Counted from the stretch's first letter, positions 26,357 through 48,115 are shown. The stretch: DNA of 64,000 bases from Undaria pinnatifida (GCA_012845835.1 JABAKD010000013.1:13074348-13138347); one strand, 5' to 3'. The notes: generated by a model from the sequence alone, not told the origin. Made by a program: numbers and translations.

Positions 26357-26975
26357 TAATAGAGGTGGCATGCTTTTTTTGCTGAAGAAACGGTTTCCAA
26401 CAATGGCCAAAATCGTTGGTGGTGGCGTGTAGCATCATTATTTTGCTTGTTTTGCGAGTGTTACATCTCGGCCATGATAAAAGGGGTTGCTCATCGGGGG
26501 TATGTGTACACAATAGCACTTGCTTTAATTTTTTTCCCAGAATATGTTTTGGGATTAGAGGGGATGAATTCCCAACTAACTCCTGGAGCAAATATCCTGA
26601 AAAAAAAATATGTGTATGTGTGGAAAACAAATCTTTAGTTATTTTACTTTTTGTTGGATCATCATCATCCGGGTATCTCATTATTATGCTGCAACAAATG
26701 TCCCACACACGAGATTATATATATATTAGTCTATAGATAGAGGTGGCATGTTTTGGCTGATGAAACGGTTTCCAAATGATTTCCAAATAATGACCAAAAT
26801 CGTTGGAATATCATTCCATGTTCTTGTTTTTGCAACAATTTTCGGCAGCATATATATCTAACTAAGGCCAATAATAACGAAGGGCTAATCGGGTACATAG
26901 CACTTTCACCTTTTAAATTTTCCCGAACATTTGTTTTGAGGAGGAGAATTTCCAACTCCTTAAAAAGTATACTTC
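26357..26975 (+). repeat. Diverged direct duplication, about 370-bp offset
   Basis: GATARWAGAGGTGGCATG followed by AAACGGTTTCCAA, CCAAAATCGTTGG, a GGGTAYRTGTRCA-AGCACTT block and a GARGAGAATTYCCAACT block occur in the same order from 26357 and from 26738. No protein was found in either copy. Confidence 0.65.
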
Positions 26976-27059
26976 GAAGTATACAGTCTATATGTATGTA
27001 TCTTAGTGGTATAAATCCAAGTACTTTGTCCACACGTGTCGGGAGAAGTGCGGTGCCAT

Positions 27060-27162
27060 AATGGTTGTAACCCCTTTAGAACCCCCCCTAAACCCCTCCC
27101 TGTACTAATTTCAAGTAACTTTGTTCCCGAAACGGGTTTCCATGGAGCTGTAAAGGCGTTTC
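27060..27162. mobile_element. Second copy of the TTAA/CCCCTTTAG MITE
   Basis: GTAACCCCTTTAGAACCCCC through CCCTGTACTAATTTCAAGTA to CGGGTTTCCATGGAGCTGTAAAGG aligns along the 90-bp element at 20737. The outer TTAA ends are mutated. Confidence 0.55.
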
Positions 27163-27664
27163 GCTCCTCAGGTGAGGAGAGCCTAGAAAAAGAAAAAAAG
27201 CGGCAAACCTTCCTTAACCGCGTAGCATAAAAGCACGAGATGGAGGGGCATGGACTTTTTTCAGGATTTTATGTGGGTTTATTTTCTTTCGTGATTACCT
27301 GGTATACTATACTTCGAAGCACTTCGTAAGTGACGCAGCGGCATGGACTACTTGCTGACACAGCACTGCCTTTTTGGTGTGGAAAACTTTTGTGGTGTGT
27401 TTGTCTCTAATGTCCCGGCAAGGAGGACGGACACACGACACATTTTTGTAACTTTCCGCCATAAAAATATCTGTAGAGGCTGGGTTAACATACACTACGG
27501 TATTTAATACCGGTATACGTCCTCGCGCGGTAGGCCCCCGGGAAGTCATTTTTTGGGAGCTTTTTTACAGTGAGTGGCTTGGGGACACTCGCGCGCGTGC
27601 CCCCCCCCCCTGTTATTTTGCGCTCTTTGCAACTCCTCGACCGTGAATCCGCAATGGGGTGGGC

Positions 27665-28310
27665 TAGTGTTAAGATACGGCCTCGAAAGGCCTGTAGGTA
27701 TCCGAATTTGAGATCATTTGGTTGGGTTTCGTATGATAAGGTTGGCGGTTTATATTCGGGGAAGTTAGGAATTAGATCGGAGGCACGTGCCTCCGATCTC
27801 AGAAGCTATCCCGGGCTCTGGTGGAAACGAATAAAGCTACATCTCTACGAAGGAACGAAAGTGAGTACTCTCCGAGGACCTGCTCAATTGGCAGACCTGC
27901 AGGGGGCACTCTGTGTCTCCCACCTTTAATTTCACAATATGGTGAGCTGCACAATCGCCTACTGACAGGTACATACAGTATTTTTTGTCAGTCACTCACT
28001 GGTGTGAAGATACGGCCTCGAAAGGCCTGTAATTATCCGAATTTGAGATCATTTGGGTGGGTTTCGTATGATAAGGTTGGCGTTTTATATTCGGGAAAGT
28101 TTGGAAATAGATCGGAGCCTCCGGTCTCAGAAGCTATCCGGGGCTCTGGTGGAATCGAATAAAGCTACGTCTCTACGAAGGAAAAGCAAGCGAGTACTCT
28201 CCGAGGGCCTGCCCAATTGGCACACCTGCAGGGGGCACTCTGTATCCCCCTTATTAACCTTACACTGAGTGAGATATATTAAGACTAGTAGTCACTCTGG
28301 CGAGTGACTG
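27665..28310 (+). repeat. 333-bp direct repeat, two copies
   Basis: Units start AAGATACGGCCTCGAAAGGCCTG (27673 and 28006) and share blocks through GGGCTCTGGTGGAA and CTGCAGGGGGCACTCTGT. Each start is preceded by a short palindrome around CACTC/GAGTG. A third start-like sequence appears at about 28295. The frames that stay open through both copies are products of the repeat. Confidence 0.85.
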
Positions 28311-28869
28311 GTGCGAAAATCAGTTAAACGTCAGTGAAAATGTTCGGGGGTATCAATAACTATATTTGTAGGAAACAGCACGGCAACGCATTGCGCTGGC
28401 GCTGAATTACAGTAAAATGCACGTCACTAAAATTCCAAGAAATGAAGGTGTAGACTATGGTCTCCCAGCCCAGGTTTAAATATTACTGTATATACTGGAT
28501 GTAACGGCTGTTGTTCTTGCCGTATCACCGAGAGGCTGTTTTTGTTGCAGCCGCCGCTGTTTGCCACAATGATACAGACCAAGGCGATCGAGGTAAGTTG
28601 ACAGAGACCTGTCGCACAACTCCTTGTTATATTAATAGTAATCAAAATTATAACGCGTGTTTCGGGCACTCAGTTGTATAATAATTAAAAAAATCGTGTA
28701 CATAACATGTAATTTGCCATCCGATACACTAAGTAGCAAAAAAAATATTATGGTGAAATAACTGAAAATAAAAAGACGAAGGGACAACGAAAAGTAAAAG
28801 CACCTACACCCACTAGACTATTGTGCACAAAACCCACTATATATAGTTAGTGGGATCCGAAGGACACGC

Positions 28870-28996
28870 CAGCTAGCGCTGGGTTGCGAAGGCGGTTGAG
28901 TTAAATCGACACACGACGCGTATGAAAATACGTGGAAGTAGTGTGGTGAGCTTGATAATAAGCTTTATTTTGCCCCATCCGCCATCCGCCGGAGGA

Positions 28997-29028
<32 letters not shown>

Positions 29029-29166
29029 CGAAACAAAACAAAACAAAACAAAACAAAACAAAACAAAACAAAACAAAACAAAACAAAACAAAACAAAACA
29101 AAACAAAACAAAACAAAACAAAACAAAACGAAACAAAACAAAACAAAACGAAACAAAACAAAACCC
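28870..29166 (+). mobile_element. Retroposon-like 3' end with (AAAAC)n tail
   Basis: The body matches the minus-strand segment at 2865-2985 and ends CCGCCGGAGGATAAAAAA. About 33 AAAAC units then run to 29166. A body plus simple tail present twice suggests target-primed retroposition. The downstream frame reads Phe/Cys/Val/Leu repeats and is an artefact. Confidence 0.65.
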
Positions 29167-29284
29167 ACTACTACTTGTACTGTATGTATCCAACAGCCAA
29201 CAACTACGAAAGAATGTGCTATTAATTTAGTTACCCTCGTACCTGGTATTATTTTTGCCCTCCGACAATACTATAAAAAACAAA

Positions 29285-29520
29285 TGAAAATACACTCCAT
29301 CCAGCTGTGAGATCGAAGATTTCGTCGAAACTCTTCTTTGCAAGCTGTGTGCGATACTCCGATCGCGCGTATTACGAGTTGTGTGTCCTCATTAAGGATA
29401 TAGGTCGGCGACTCCCCTTACAACTACAGTGTAGCTATCAGGGTCAACAGGGTGATGTTAGTCAGTCTGTGCGCGGAAACTATAAAACCCGTTTCTGAGG
29501 GGGACCAAATCTGACAGCTA
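29285..29520 (+). repeat. Dispersed repeat also at 16385-16640
   Basis: Starts with a palindrome-family copy (29302-29347). It continues with CCTCATTAAGGATATAGGTC, CAACAGGGTGATGTTAGTCAG and GTGCGCGGAAACTATAAAACCC, all in the same order at 16385-16640. The GTGCGNGGAA-CTATA block recurs again at 29693 and 29832. Confidence 0.8.
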
Positions 29521-29579
29521 GCTGTGGAGGGAAATGTATCCGTTTATCAAGTGAATCCTGTAAGTCGAATAACCGGTGA

Positions 29580-30690
29580 GGGGGGAGGCGGAGTTTTGAA
29601 CGACGTGGGGGCCTGGTTTTGATCAAAAGCGAGCGGGGTTGGAGGGGGGGGGGGGGGGAGGGGGGGCGGGGGGGGCGGACGGTCGGGCAATTTGTGCGTG
29701 GAAGCTATAAATCCTTGTAAGGGGATAAATCTGACGGTTATGGGAAAAATAAATAAATTAATAAATACATAAATGCACCAGTTTATCATGGGGGGGGTAG
29801 GGGCGGGGGTGGGGCGTGTGGGGCAGCTCAATCTGTGCGTGGAAACTATACATTATTTTGAGGGGCTAAATGTGACGGTTTTGGAAAGAATGCATCAGTT
29901 CATCATGTATATCCTGGGGTAAGTCGTACACTCAGTGAGTAGAGAGAGGGCGGAGTGTTCGAGGGGGTGGGGGGGGGTTGGGGAAGTGGGGGGTGGGGGC
30001 GGGGGGGGGGGGGGGGGGGGTGGAGGGGGCGTGGGGGGGGGGAAGGAAGGGTTTTAGGTGAGGGGTTTGTTATACGTGTGGTGCTAGGTCTAGGCGATGG
30101 TGCGGGTGGTGGGGAAGAAGGGGGCGCTCGGGGCGGGGGGGGGGGGGGGGAAGCAGCGGAATGGATGGCTCTAGAAAGATAATGAGGTGATATCCAGTGC
30201 GTGAAGTGTTTATTTATCTGGCGGATTTCGATATTAGGTGGGGCGTTTGAGCAAGGGAGAGAGAGAAGGGAGGGGGGGGGGGGGGATTTTTTAGGAGGTT
30301 TAGGTCATAAATAATATTCAAATACACTCCGGCTGTGAGATCAAAGATATGTAGGGGCTCGCTATACGCGTGGTGCTAAGTCTAGGCGATCGTGCGGGTG
30401 GTTGGAAAAGAGGGGGCGTTGGAGGGGGGGTTGAGGGGGGTGGGGGGAAATAATGAAAACTACGTCATGGATGGTCAGAAAGATAATGACGTGATATCAA
30501 CTGCGTATAGGTGTTTATTACTCTGGCCGATTTCGATTGTGAGCGGGGCGATTTGGACAAAGTAGGCGGAAAGGGGGGGGGGGGGGGAGGGATCGGGCGA
30601 GGGGGGGGGGGGGGGGGGGGAAGGGGTGAGGGTTTTTTGAACAAGAGGGATCGGGGGAGGGGGAGGGGAGGGGGGGGCGGGACATTTCAA
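29580..30690 (+). repeat. G-run-rich region with 295-bp duplication
   Basis: Many runs of 8-20 G on one strand (29640, 30000, 30140, 30570, 30600). A block starting TATACGNGTGGTGCTARGTC and ending near a GGATTTCGAT/CCGATTTCGAT motif is present from about 30068 and about 30364. G-quadruplex potential is obvious; no gene is supported. Confidence 0.8.
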
Positions 30691-31075
30691 TATGTGCGTA
30701 TCATCTGCCTGGTAATGTTTACTATTCTAGAAGGTTTGATATAGCGTAGATGCCGTTCCGATGTAAATATAGTCTAATATCCTTCCATAAAGCAGCAGTT
30801 AGTAGTATCTAAAATATGATGTCGAATGATCGCACCATAATGCAGTGGTATCTTCCGCCAACCATTTGCCCATTTCCTTTCCCCACACCTTCTCCTTGTA
30901 TCTACTAGCCATTAATAGATGATGTAGCATGTCCATGTCCTTCTACCTACTGGCCTTACCCCCTCGAGCCGCCAGGTCCAAGTCCCCCCCCTTCCCCATA
31001 TGCCTTTCCGAAGAAGCATCAGACGGTAATAATCCGCTGCCCAAATAAAATACTGGTTATATAACTGCTGCGCGG

Positions 31076-31400
31076 TTGCTTCAATGCGCAGAATCCGAGT
31101 GGACTACAGTGCAACATCGGTGGAGGACTCCCGATCCAGTGCCCTTGCGGGGCGGCAACGGCCACTCCGGCCCAATCGCGGCCGTTCGCCACGGTCGTTG
31201 CGGACATGTCGTGTGGTCGGCTTTCGAGGTACTGGCAACGGACAAAACGTCGGCGATCAACGGCCAAGGCTTCCACGCGACCTCTTCTGGCGGGCATGTC
31301 ACGTACTCCTCCGCGCCATCACCCCCTGCACGACAGCCCAACACGCGCGGCTCGTCATATCACATGTGCTGCACTGGGGAGGTGGTCGGAAAACGGCTAT
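31076..31400. other. GC-rich island, coding status undecided
   Basis: Three frames on + and two on - are open across this stretch, one reading HVVWSAFEVLATDKTSAING. No splice-consistent model or family is recognised. It could be a decayed exon or an element fragment. Confidence 0.25.
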
Positions 31401-32082
31401 TAAAATTCATCGTTTTGTTTCCCCACCATGTCGCCGAGGGGGCATGTTTTTTATTATGTCTGCCACCGTCGCTTTTTGGCATAAAATAGACCAAGGCGAA
31501 GAACGCAGCCAGAGCCTTTATGGTCCCAAGTTCCGGGTAAGCCGCAAGGTGACTTGTCTTTGTGAGGCCTGTGGTGCCACGACTCGACCGAACGAAGCTG
31601 AAACGCGGCAATTAGATGGGCCATTCGTTGATTGATCGTATCCGCAATATATATATTGTGAATGGGGATGCCGTCTTGGTTTGAACGCCATACATGGTAG
31701 TGTGGGTGCCAGGAGCTGAGAATAGGGCCGATGCGATGCTATCGTGTGGGGTGGTGGGCGAGGTGCACGTATGTATGGGTGCGGGCGCAGGGGGGGGGGT
31801 AAGAGAGCGAAGGAGGAAATCGCGAGAGTCGGTGTAGCGCAAAATGTGATCGCGCCAAGAGTGCTACAAAAAGTTGCGTCGTAAAAAAAATCATGGAAGA
31901 AAGATGCTTCGAAAACGGTGCTTCAAAGATCACACTCGAATCATGAGAAATTCGCTGCAAAAAGTTGAACACTTTCAAAATATTCACCATGTACAATAGC
32001 TTCAAAACTTCTGCTCCTTGCGACAGGCAGAGCGGAAGAAGAGCATAATTTCCGCGTAGGAACACCTGATAGAATATATAAT

Positions 32083-32374
32083 CCGGTCGCCCCGGTGGCG
32101 TATCAGGTTATCCTTGAGCCTGGTATAGGTCAGCTTCGTGAGTTCGAGCCCCACCGAGTGCATACTCGTATAAATTCGTTGGGACTTTTTCTTGTGCCCA
32201 AATTGACTTGCGGAAAGCGCGAGAGCGTGAGTTAGCAACATTCGATGAAAAATCGACGAGCAGTGGGATTGCTGAACCCTATGCGCTATAAAAATTGAAG
32301 GCAAGAACCGGGGGGGAGAAGGGACGACACCTGTGACCACGGCTTGTCCAGAAGCTGGAACGTAAAAGTGTGAG

Positions 32375-32405
<31 letters not shown>
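32083..32405 (+). mobile_element. tRNA-derived SINE, copy 3, with poly(A) tail
   Basis: A-box-like TGGCGTATCAGG and B-box-like GAGTTCGAGCCCC, then the shared body (GCGAGAGCGTGAGTTAGCAA, ATCGACGAGCAGTGGGATTG, GACACCTGTGACCACGGCTT). It ends GCTGGAACGTAAAAGTGTGAG plus about 30 A. The intact tail makes this the youngest-looking copy. Confidence 0.8.
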
Positions 32406-32407
<2 letters not shown>

Positions 32408-33054
32408 CAACGTAAGCGATCAGTGTAGCTTTGCGTGTGGAACCGAGAGGGGACAAAAAACAAACACACACCCGATCGATGACCACTGCAACGATAGAAC
32501 CCGTACGGATTACCGTATAGACTATGACATTGTCGTGTGTGTGACGGCATTGCGACCAGTAGGGGAGGCTTCTAGTTCTCCCATTGCATGCACTTCACTG
32601 CTACTTCTGTACTGGGATGTACGACGACATGCACCGACGAAGGCATTGGACCGACGATTGACGACGTTGAGGCGGCGCCCTAATCACCGACGGGGGCAGG
32701 TCTCTCTTGACAGTCTCCCGCTCGCTGCATGCGCATATTTCTTGCTTGGTGAATGAATAGTATGGTTCAGTGCAGGCTGTCCATTATTACCACCTGGTAC
32801 TGGTCAGCTTTTGACATAGGTCTATATCACGAAAAAACGGGCGACCGGAGCATTTTACGCAGCTTACAAAGATGAGTATCGACATTAACTTCGTCGAACT
32901 CGCACAGCAGCTGCTGACGTTGTCTGAATAATGTTACAAAATAAATAACCGTCGTTTGATCATGTTGTGCTGTACCCATTTGTAAATAAATGAATGAATG
33001 AATAGATGGACGCAAGACGACTACAAGGATCTGCGATGGCGTTGGGCCCACCAT

Positions 33055-33240
33055 GTGCCAATGATGGCGTTGCGAGGCTGCGTTCTTTGAAACGCCGGGG
33101 GCATTTCTTCAAAGAACGGTCTCTTCGGTGATGGCGTTGAGGCTGTTTTCTATTAAACGACAGACACATATTTGTCTGCCGATGACGGTTTTGAGGCTGC
33201 TTACTCTCAAACGACGGAAACATTTATCTAACGGTTTTCT
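33055..33240 (+). repeat. About 65-bp tandem repeat, three copies
   Basis: GATGGCGTTGAGGCTG...AAACGACGGAAACATTT-type units occur three times with moderate divergence. The rest of 33240-34700 holds SSR-like AAC and CTG stretches and no supported gene. Confidence 0.65.
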
Positions 33241-34509
33241 TCCGCTGCATGTAGTCGTAGTGGACAGAGACGGCGGCAGCTACACCGCTCCGTGCCCCTT
33301 AAAGCAGACACCACTTCCCTTCTCCCTCCCCATGGGTGGGGGGAGTGGAGGCTGCAAGTAACCTAAACAACACTTGACCGACCGAAGCGAGGGGCCATAA
33401 AAGAAGAAAACCGTGGGGGAACAAACCCCGCCACCCTCGTCGTGGCCAAGAACAGTAACAATCAAAAGAGGCATGCAATGTCACGTGGCGACGGGACAAG
33501 CCTTAGGATGGGGGGGGGGGGGGGGTCGATTGTCTCACGTAAAAACATGCCTCTCATTTGCGACAGAAACCTTTCAAGACCCTGTCAAGGAAAATTAAAA
33601 GGAGAGCAACCACCCTTTTACAGCCCAGAAACAACGCGCAGGTGGAGCGAACCTCCGGGACAACCTTTCCATGCCCGCCCCAAACAATCGGACCAAAAAA
33701 AAAAGGGACGCAACACAGTCGTAGTCAGCCCCTCCCTGAAAACTGCAACTTGACAGCAGCAGCATCCTCAGCAACAGCAAGCAAAAGCAAACAGCAGCAA
33801 ATGACCAGCAGCCGCAAACAGCAACAAAAACAGAGTGACCTGACCCACGCTAAGCCTCCTGCAGTCGTATCTATTTTATAAAGCAAAACCAACCACGTTC
33901 GCCCAATCTACCCGTTGGAGGTCTTGCCGCATCTAAATGCCGACGGCCCACGGAGCAGCAGAGCTCCTTTTCTTGTTGCTTGACTTTTGTTAGCGGAATT
34001 TCCTCCTAATTAACCCGCACCCTCCTTCCTTCTCATTGGTCGGTGCTGCGGTAAGACCAACGCGAAACCGTTACGCAATGCAAGCACGCCTGTTCGAATT
34101 GAAACCCCAATTCCATGGAAAAAACGATAACGCATCTTAAGGCAGGGAAAACCCCAATGATGTAAAAAAATCGGCAAATGGCAACAACCCCGCGGCGACA
34201 ACTCGTACACGCTAACAATGCCCTCCCCTCCCCCCTCGCCCCGTCCCCCTCCCACCCCGACCGCCTCCAGATTGGAAAACCCGAACCGAACCGAACCGAA
34301 ACGTTTTGTCCAGATTGGAGCTCTAAATCAAAAACGTCCCTATGTCGGTATCAACAGAGGAGTTATGGACAACAAAAGCTAGCTACTTGTCAGCGGAGCA
34401 AAACAACAACAACGTTTAGTTATACCTACCTACTTGTCAGCAGAGCAAAAACAAAAAAAAACAAAATAGGCAAGAACCAAGAGACAAGAACAAGCGCATT
34501 TGCTGCTGA

Positions 34510-34605
34510 TTCTGCGGCAAAACGCATCTGCTGCTGAACCTGCGGCCGCTGCTACTGCTGCTGCTGCTGAACCTGCGGCCGCTGCTACTGCTGCTGATAC
34601 TGCCG
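34510..34605 (+). repeat. (CTG)n-type compound repeat
   Basis: GCTGCTGAACCTGCGGCCGC alternates with CTACTGCTGCTG, three times. It lies about 100 bp downstream of the stop codon of the gene on -. Confidence 0.85.
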
Positions 34606-34706
34606 TCGCGACGAAAGTCCATGTGATAAGGTTGTATTGTGTGTCCTCTAGACTGCGCATGCCCACCGCTTAAAGCGCCAGCCGCCTAAAGAATGGCGCG
34701 CGACGC

Positions 34707-43816
<9,110 letters not shown>

Positions 43817-45340
43817 CTGCGTGCGTGCGGTCGGGTTAGGTTGTGTCAGGTTAGATCGGTGGTGCTCAAGCGAGGCCCATGGGCGACCTGGCGACGGTTA
43901 AGTTCGCCTGAAGAGGGGAACGGCGGTCGGGATGCGGGATAGGCTAGGGTACGTCCGCGTTTGCACGGGCGGGCGGGCGTGACCAGAAATAAAATACAAG
44001 GGGGGGAATCGAGGGAGAACAATAGAGCGAGGAAAGTTGTAGGCGACGCCAGAGAATAGGAAAAAAAGGAAGAGAGGAAGGGAGGTACCAGTACACCGCA
44101 AGCAGTCATACCACGCAGGCACGACGTGATTCATTTGCTGCGCTCAAACACTTCTACTCGTACATAGACGGTCGATACATGCCTCATCGGTTGTTGTTTC
44201 TGGGTCTTAAAATAATCACTTAAATCCTTATGGGTTTCAGAGGGGAAATATGACTAATACAAATGCCATCACAACATCGGCGATTCAAAGAAACACGGGC
44301 TGCTATTATGGACGACTGCTGTATGTTCCACTGCTGTTACTAACAATATTTAGTCCCGACGACTACTGTATGTTCCCCGATAACAGGCTAGCGGATGGTG
44401 CTTTTTATGGCGAACTCCAATGCAAGGACTTGCACTACGTGTGCGTAACGTGACCTACATCATACCTCAGGCTGAATGCTCACACTACTGTGAATATGAC
44501 AAGACCAAACGTCTCATCTATTCCATCGATGTACAGTACAGCGCATGTGTCCCAAGAGGGCAATCAAACATCAGGTACCAGGAAAATGCCAGGTATCAGA
44601 TACTTTAGCTGCAGAACGAAGTCGTGGGTATTGAGGGCCTTGAGGTGGCGGTATAAAGATGGCAGTCCAGCTCCAACACACCTCCCAACCAAAATTCACT
44701 CATATAGTATATTACGAGTACCAACAACGCAGCTTGCAAAGATGAGTATTGACCTGAAATTCGTCAAACTCACGGCTGACGTCCTTGAAAATTAGTTATA
44801 AAATGGTTCACTCAAAAACCGCCTACTGCTGTACCTAGTATTGTACCATACATACCCTGGAAACGAGGACCACGTACCAGGTACCCTGGTACGTATTCAC
44901 CAGATATCACAGTTGTGACAACAGGCTTAAATGAAAAAAAGTATAAGTAATTAGAAAACATCATCAACACTTAGCTGGGCATTGGCGCAGTAGACAAAGC
45001 CTGTATTGGCTGGGAGCACAAGTAGATTGGGTGGCAGTATTTTGAAACTTATGACCAGGTACATTACTACGTACGTCCCACAAAACGCCATCCCTTACAA
45101 CGGAAAATCACGCAAGTCAATAAATGAGCAAACGAGAGAAGGAGAGAGAGGAGAGACGGAGGACAGAGGGAAAGGCGGGGACTTCGCGTACAATGGACAG
45201 ATGTTGTCTCCCGCTACAACCCAACCCAGACCCATACCTGCCCCGACTTGTGATGGCAAGTGGAGCAAACATGCCCATACAAAACCCCTCTTCCCAAAGC
45301 TTTCTGGACAAGGGGGGGTCGCCGCCTTGATCGCCACAAC
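43817..45340. other. Upstream of the gene on -, no exon identified
   Basis: The missing 5' exon of the gene on - should lie here or further right. I could not pick out a start codon exon with matching phase (two leftover bases). The stretch holds one palindrome-family copy (44730-44778) and several ACCTGGTAC/GTACCAGG palindromic motifs around 44820-44900. Confidence 0.4.
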
Positions 45341-45344
45341 AGTG

Positions 45345-46080
45345 TACCGAGGGCATCCAGCACACTGGCTGATGATTTCGACAGCAGTAAATTTGGAACT
45401 GGTTGCGCTAGCCAATATCCAGCAATCACTTTCGCTCCCCAGCTCGACCCGTAAGAAGTTTTACTCTCAGCGACCTTCTGGAAACGCCGTGGTCAAATAT
45501 GCCTTTCCTCCCCCCCCTCCCCCCCCGGTAAATGCATTCATATTTATCGCGCATAGGGTTCAGAATTCTCGCTTTTCAGCTTTTCGTCCTCGTTGATTTT
45601 CATCGACTTTTGCAAACCCACGCTCTCGCGCGTTCCACGCGTGAGTTTTCACGACAAGAAAAGTCCCTACCAGGTACGACCGCGTTGTATGTACGAGCAC
45701 GAGTATGCGCTTGGTGAGACATGAACCCTACGGAGCAGGGACGATAGTCACCTACTACTCCATCGGGGACGCCGACTTACATACTACTAGAAACAGTGTA
45801 CTCCAGTATACTGGTTGCTGATTTCGACAGCAGTATATTCCGAATTGGTTGCGCTAGCCAATACCCAGCTCATCATTTTCACTCTCCAGCTCAACCCGTA
45901 AGAGGTTTTACCCTCAACGACCTTCTGGAAACGCCGTGGCCAAAGATGCCTGGTGCCTTCAATTTTATCGCGCACAGGAGTCAGCATGCTCGCTTTTCAC
46001 CTTTCGTACTCGTTGATTGTCATCGACTTTTGCTAACTCACGCTCTCGCGTGTTCCGCGCGTCAGTTTTCACGCAAGAAA
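45345..46080 (-). mobile_element. Two tandem SINE copies, minus orientation
   Basis: Two units (about 45345-45665 and 45795-46085) share, on +, TGATTTCGACAGCAGTA, GGTTGCGCTAGCCAATA, CTTCTGGAAACGCCGTGG, TTTATCGCGCA, CTCGTTGATT-TCATCGACTTTTGC and CACGCTCTCGCG. Read on - these are a tRNA-like head followed by the same body as the SINEs at 20022 and 32083, with a different head subtype. Confidence 0.6.
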
Positions 46081-46085
46081 ACTCC

Positions 46086-47272
46086 CTACCAGGTACGCAT
46101 TGTACGTGCGAGCACGAGTAAGCGCTTGGTGAGACATGTACCCCACGACCTTGATGTCAGCAGGAACGAGAATCACCTGCTACTCCGTCGGGGACGCCGA
46201 CTTACGTACTACTGTACTAGGTACCTGGTACCGGTATTCATTACGAGTGTGAAGAGTCTTAATTGTGGCTCCTGGTGATGTAGGCTATTCCGTTACGAGT
46301 GTCAAGTGTCCTAAAACAGTCTGGCTCCTGGTGCTGTAGGCTGAACCACTCTCAGCCGTTTACATACACTTACACGCTCACCACTGCATGATAGCCTGTG
46401 ATAGCCGTGGATGTTGTTCAAATTTTGAAGGTCGAGTAAACTGTTGAAAAATGACAAAAGGTGCGAGTACATCTACTGATAGCACCAGAGACCGAACGGA
46501 CCAACGGAATCACACGCACTCGCACGCACGAGTACCACCTCAGACTGCCTTTGAGATACAAGGATAGCAGCAGCGCAGCAGTACAGAATGCAGATATATT
46601 CCGGGTCGTTTTTCACAGGCCTCATAGTGCCACAGGCACGAACGTACCTTCGACTTTGTCATGTCGGGTCAGTTCACGATATCATACTGATTTGTTGTCA
46701 TGTGCTGGTAGCACAACATGCTAAAGCTACGCAAACACGCTCTCAGATGTACACCATCTGGGGCTACAAGCGGAGCTGACCGCGCCCAGCACAAACCGCC
46801 ATCTAAGCCACGAAATATAGCCGGCGCAGACCCTTCTACTCCTCCGGACGCACGCACTCAGAACATAAAACGACAAACACACACGCACTCATGCCACATC
46901 GTTGTTGTGTCCTGTCTTATAATAGCGCAGCATTCTGTAAAATAGCATTTTCGTGTTCGAGGAGATCAAAGACCAAAAACTTGGAACCTTCAACCAAACA
47001 TAGCACCAATACTGGACCCTATACATTCTCTACACGCCTCTCACACATCATTGTTCATGATGAAAACGTAGTAACATGGCAGCAGTGGCCGAATCAACTC
47101 ATCCAGTGCACACTATCCGTCGGGGTAGCAGTAGTGACAGCAAGCCCCACGGGCAGGCAAGAGCGGACCTGCTCACCCGTCACGCGTCCGGAGGCATGAC
47201 TAGCTAGGTAAAGCTTTGGCATGGGCGTGGACGCGCGCTTTCAGGAAAGTTGGTTGCTGTGAGACGTACCAG
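46086..47272. other. No gene seen
   Basis: Short frames only. A small duplication (GTGGCTCCTGGTGMTGTAGGCT at 46264 and 46321) is the only structure noted. Confidence 0.4.
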
Positions 47273-47370
47273 CCAACCTCTCGAGTGACGTGTTTGCTCA
47301 TGTCTCATGTGCTCTCTCGGCTCACCTCAACGCCGTCGTGGAGACGGTGAACGCATCCACGCACGAGCAG
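47273..47370 (+). CDS. Candidate exon of an unrecognised gene
   Basis: After ACGTACCAG, the frame reads NLSSDVFAHVSCALSAHLNA, then a VVETVNASTHEQ-type end, and stops exactly at a strong donor CAG|GTAAGG (47371). Composition is helical and ordinary. The end phase is 0, which fits an acceptor AGAGCAG|CAG at about 47582 leading into the next candidate exon. Confidence 0.45.
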
Positions 47371-47581
47371 GTAAGGGCGACCAGAGAAAGCGCGGCGGTC
47401 TTCATGGTCCTTTCGGTGTAGGTTTAGAAGTCAGAATGTTGATCACAGCAATGATCTTGGCAACGACAACAGGGGACGCTAGGCTCTTGTCCCCCATGAA
47501 AAATGCATATGGAACTCTATTTTTTCTCTGAAGGTTCAAATGTTCATGTTTATGCGCACTCATGAGCCATAAAAACAGCAG

Positions 47582-47805
47582 CAGAGCAGCAGAGACAGTC
47601 TAATCGAAAGATAATCAAGCAGCAAGCAGCAAGCAGCATGCCTGGCGTTATACCTGATGCGCAGCTACAGAAGATGCGTCTCAGACTCCCAACGGGATAT
47701 GTGGTACGTCCAGTAACACGATACAGCGTAGTGGATTTTCCTCCTCTACAACCGCAGTGGTTTTTGCGCATATTCAAGTCCAAGCCCGTGGTCACAAATC
47801 ACTAG
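47582..47805 (+). CDS. Candidate exon, same gene as 47273-47370
   Basis: A phase 0 frame reads QRQSNRKIIKQQAASS, MPGVIPDAQLQKMRLRLPTG and onward. It either ends at the donor GTG|GTACGT (about 47702) or reads on to TAG at 47805. An internal ATG at 47638 could also start a short 55-residue protein. No family is recognised. Confidence 0.35.
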
Positions 47806-48115
47806 ACAGGCTCCTGGAGCCACTCTGGGGTCTGGAGTCTGGAGTATTCAAGACTAGCTCCTCAAGATATATACATACTCGGGTTATTAAAATATGTACT
47901 GGTACAAGATAGCAGTACTTGACAAGTTGCAGGATTTTTCATGGTCCGCACATTTTCGCCAGAAGAAAGACATGCGTGATTGCACTGTGCAGCGCTCGCG
48001 CGTAGCGCTTGGTCTTGGGTAGCTTTAGGTTAGGTTTAGAGTCCAATGGAGGTTGTTACGACAAAACAAATCTTGATTAATACCAGGGTATTTAATAAAA
48101 ATATTGTAACGACGT

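Noticed and set aside
27570-28268. Frames sharing a KACNYPNLRSFGWVSYDKVG-like stretch
   Set aside because: They are the two copies of the 333-bp direct repeat; no further protein evidence.
45006-45596. 196-codon + frame
   Set aside because: Most of it overlaps the tandem minus-oriented SINE and a C-run; composition changes abruptly at repeat borders.
47582-47805. Glucosamine-phosphate N-acetyltransferase N terminus
   Set aside because: LPTGYVVRP vaguely recalls that family, but no acetyltransferase core exons could be found downstream.
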